Under the pieces are notes generated by a model. The model made no database searches. It saw only the letters and a list, made by a program, of their open reading frames with translations, and was not told the origin of the DNA. Below are positions 21,588 to 21,651 of a stretch of DNA of 21,651 nt, piece after piece. Location of the stretch: assembly GCA_964353855.1 (NCBI GenBank), contig CAYGWX010000038.1, positions 1 through 21,651 on the forward strand. Reading direction: 5' to 3'. Position 1 is the first letter of the stretch, and every line of letters starts with the position of its first letter. This DNA comes from CAYGWX01 sp964353855 [NCBI: uncultured bacterium] (lineage in GTDB: Bacteria; Edwardsbacteria; CAYGWX01). Made by a program: the position numbers and the translations under genes.

Positions 21588-21651
21588 CTTTGGCCATTTC
21601 AGTTTGCCCACGGTTAGCCACGGTGACCGCAGCCACGATTACCCACAACAC
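21556..21651 (-). mobile_element. Candidate end of an IS21-like insertion element (partial)
   Basis: Beginning at TGTTAGGCGGC, right where AbiEi homology stops, the sequence changes character: TGACTTTGGCCATTTCAG, then three spaced GCCCACGG / GCCACGG / GCCACG units (GTGGC repeats on the other strand). Terminal TG and multiple short internal repeats of the GTGGC type recall IS21-family ends. No transposase is inside the window. The family assignment is from pattern memory only. Confidence 0.4.

Overview
The window looks like a GC-rich (roughly 60 percent by eye) bacterial chromosome segment, probably from a metagenome-derived lineage. A secreted YCF48-type propeller ends in a type IX-like (Por/FlgD-like) C-terminal sorting module, and the tail of a second such module survives as a remnant. 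That combination is typical of the FCB superphylum and of candidate phyla such as WOR-3 or TA06. This taxonomic reading comes from protein style only. No rRNA, tRNA or CRISPR array was found.

Positions 1-11400 are almost entirely minus-strand genes of large size: a secreted S8 subtilase cut by the window edge, a secreted 14-repeat YCF48-like propeller with a sorting domain, a 1064-aa MalT-like STAND ATPase with a C-terminal SARP-type DNA-binding and BTAD module, a 1114-aa class III cyclase-AAA-TPR protein whose cyclase site looks degenerate, and a small four-helix membrane protein. Three GAATC repeats spaced exactly 11 bp lead into the -10 box of the propeller gene. That is the layout expected for activation by a SARP-type regulator, and such a regulator is encoded immediately upstream.

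Positions 11400-14200 are an accessory patch rich in toxin-antitoxin genes and their wreckage. It holds a broken hicBA pair, a PIN-toxin fragment followed by a 61-aa gene, a promoter-driven cassette of two related antitoxin-like genes plus a RelE toxin, and a broken small gene. The relE cassette lies between two copies of an 81-82 bp hairpin-containing repeat. A nested palindrome closes the patch.

Positions 14254-19200 carry four minus-strand genes: a DUF4190/pseudopilin-like membrane protein, a zinc-ribbon membrane protein, a secreted caspase-family (C14) protease with a beta-propeller, and a secreted LPP20/DUF4384 protein. The last two form a tight operon and are the clearest intact functional unit in this half of the window.

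Positions 19250-21651 are again accessory: a tandem GNAT acetyltransferase and a Phd/YefM-RelE pair whose toxin is a pseudogene, both bounded by REP-like repeats with a TGACCTGCCCCC core. Then comes the N-terminus of an AbiEi-type regulator under a perfect 17-bp inverted-repeat operator. It is cut off by what looks like the end of an IS21-like element running out of the window.
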